Part shown: positions 5,545 to 5,762 of the stretch, in pieces | Layout: each line of letters starts with the position of its first letter | How positions within the stretch are numbered: position 1 is the stretch's first letter | From: Planctomycetota bacterium | GTDB taxonomy: Bacteria > Planctomycetota > SZUA-567 | Direction: 5' to 3' | DNA length: 5,762 bases | Assembly: GCA_031278535.1 (NCBI GenBank) | Contig: JAITKH010000302.1 | Span: 1 to 5,762 of the forward strand | Translations under genes and position numbers: made by a program | Notes under the pieces: generated by a model | Database searches by the model: none | Told to the model about the DNA's origin: nothing | What the model saw: the letters and a program-made list of their open reading frames with translations, nothing else

Positions 5545-5762
5545 TTATTGCCCATCATCCCAGACGGTAAATCCATCATCGGAAGGTTTGTCCTGATGGG
5601 CAATATATTCGGCGATCATTTCGCCTGTCACTGTGCCGACCGGCGCGCGAAAATATCCGCGCGCCCAACGATGTTGCCCCCAGTACCGCTTCTTGAGCGA
5701 GGGGTGCTCCTCGAAAAGCAGACGCGCCGATTTCCCTTTAACCGCCCGCACAAGATCCGAAG
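5545..5762 (-). CDS. tnpA: IS200/IS605-family Y1 (HUH) transposase TnpA, 5' part outside window (partial)
   Basis: The minus-strand frame is open from the window edge to TAA at 5547-5545 and gives the last 70 or so residues of a TnpA. The typical C-terminal block is present: D-L-V-R-A-V-K-G-K-S-A-R-L-L-F-E-E, then L-K-K-R-Y-W-G-Q-H-R-W-A-R-G-Y-F, V-G-T-V-T, and E-Y-I-A-H-Q. In the last, the Tyr codon at 5605-5607 is the expected nucleophile and the Gln four residues later the expected metal-site partner. The H-U-H motif would lie in the missing N-terminal half. These enzymes move single-stranded DNA by a tyrosine-linked mechanism, recognising hairpins near the element ends. The short polar tail after the catalytic helix (D-K-P-S-D-D-G-F) is normal for the family. 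The 3' end looks intact, so the copy may be functional, but this cannot be told from a fragment. Confidence 0.9.
   Translation of the reverse strand, partial: SDLVRAVKGKSARLLFEEHPSLKKRYWGQHRWARGYFRAPVGTVTGEMIAEYIAHQDKPSDDGFTVWDDGQ

Larger units (their letters stand above)
5464..5762 (-). mobile_element. Right part of an IS200/IS605-like element or a RAYT/REP unit (partial)
   Basis: The partial tnpA and the hairpin cluster immediately downstream of its stop codon together look like one end of an IS200/IS605-type element. A domesticated REP-associated transposase locus is the alternative. The left end is outside the window, and the exact right boundary cannot be fixed from one copy, because this family makes no target duplication. 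Confidence 0.5.

Overview
The window is G+C-rich and reads like a piece of a Gram-negative-type genome with an outer membrane. It encodes a likely lipoprotein, two further Sec-exported proteins and an OstA/LptA-like fragment. No marker gene fixes the taxon. The mix of DUF6599, a TIGR04076-type protein, DUF2271, an IS200-type transposase and dispersed small hairpins would suit an uncultured PVC-type, deltaproteobacteria-like or similar environmental bacterium, but this is only an impression.

Layout. At 3-2489 there are three overlapping co-directional genes: the 3' part of an OstA-like beta-jellyroll protein, a TPR protein, and an exported DUF6599 protein. The overlaps indicate one translationally coupled unit, probably an envelope-related operon that begins upstream of the window. 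At 2490-2939 a clearly A+T-richer island carries one small cytoplasmic TIGR04076-type protein, with a possible promoter of its own. At 2961-5148 three closely spaced genes encode an exported DUF2271 protein, a mandelate-racemase-subgroup enolase-superfamily enzyme with a complete catalytic set (probably an acid-sugar dehydratase, substrate unknown), and a META/HslJ-like lipoprotein. The enzyme and the lipoprotein are 18 bases apart and very likely cotranscribed. A small perfect hairpin sits just before the enzyme's ribosome binding site.

From 5149 to the end there is no conventional + strand gene. This part holds a degenerate hexanucleotide repeat readable as an IGIGIGI peptide, a 12-base inverted repeat, a cluster of short hairpins with T(A/G)AA loops, and the 3' part of an IS200/IS605-family transposase on the minus strand, cut by the window edge. 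It looks like the mobile or repeat-rich edge of the gene cluster.

How the genes work together: only the first three genes look like a functional module, with LPS-transport-like jellyroll, TPR scaffold and exported protein of unknown role. The dehydratase-like enzyme has no sugar transporter, kinase, aldolase or regulator beside it, so its pathway cannot be read from this window. I see no convincing undescribed defence or mobile system; the best leads are the overlapping envelope cassette and the hairpin/transposase region.
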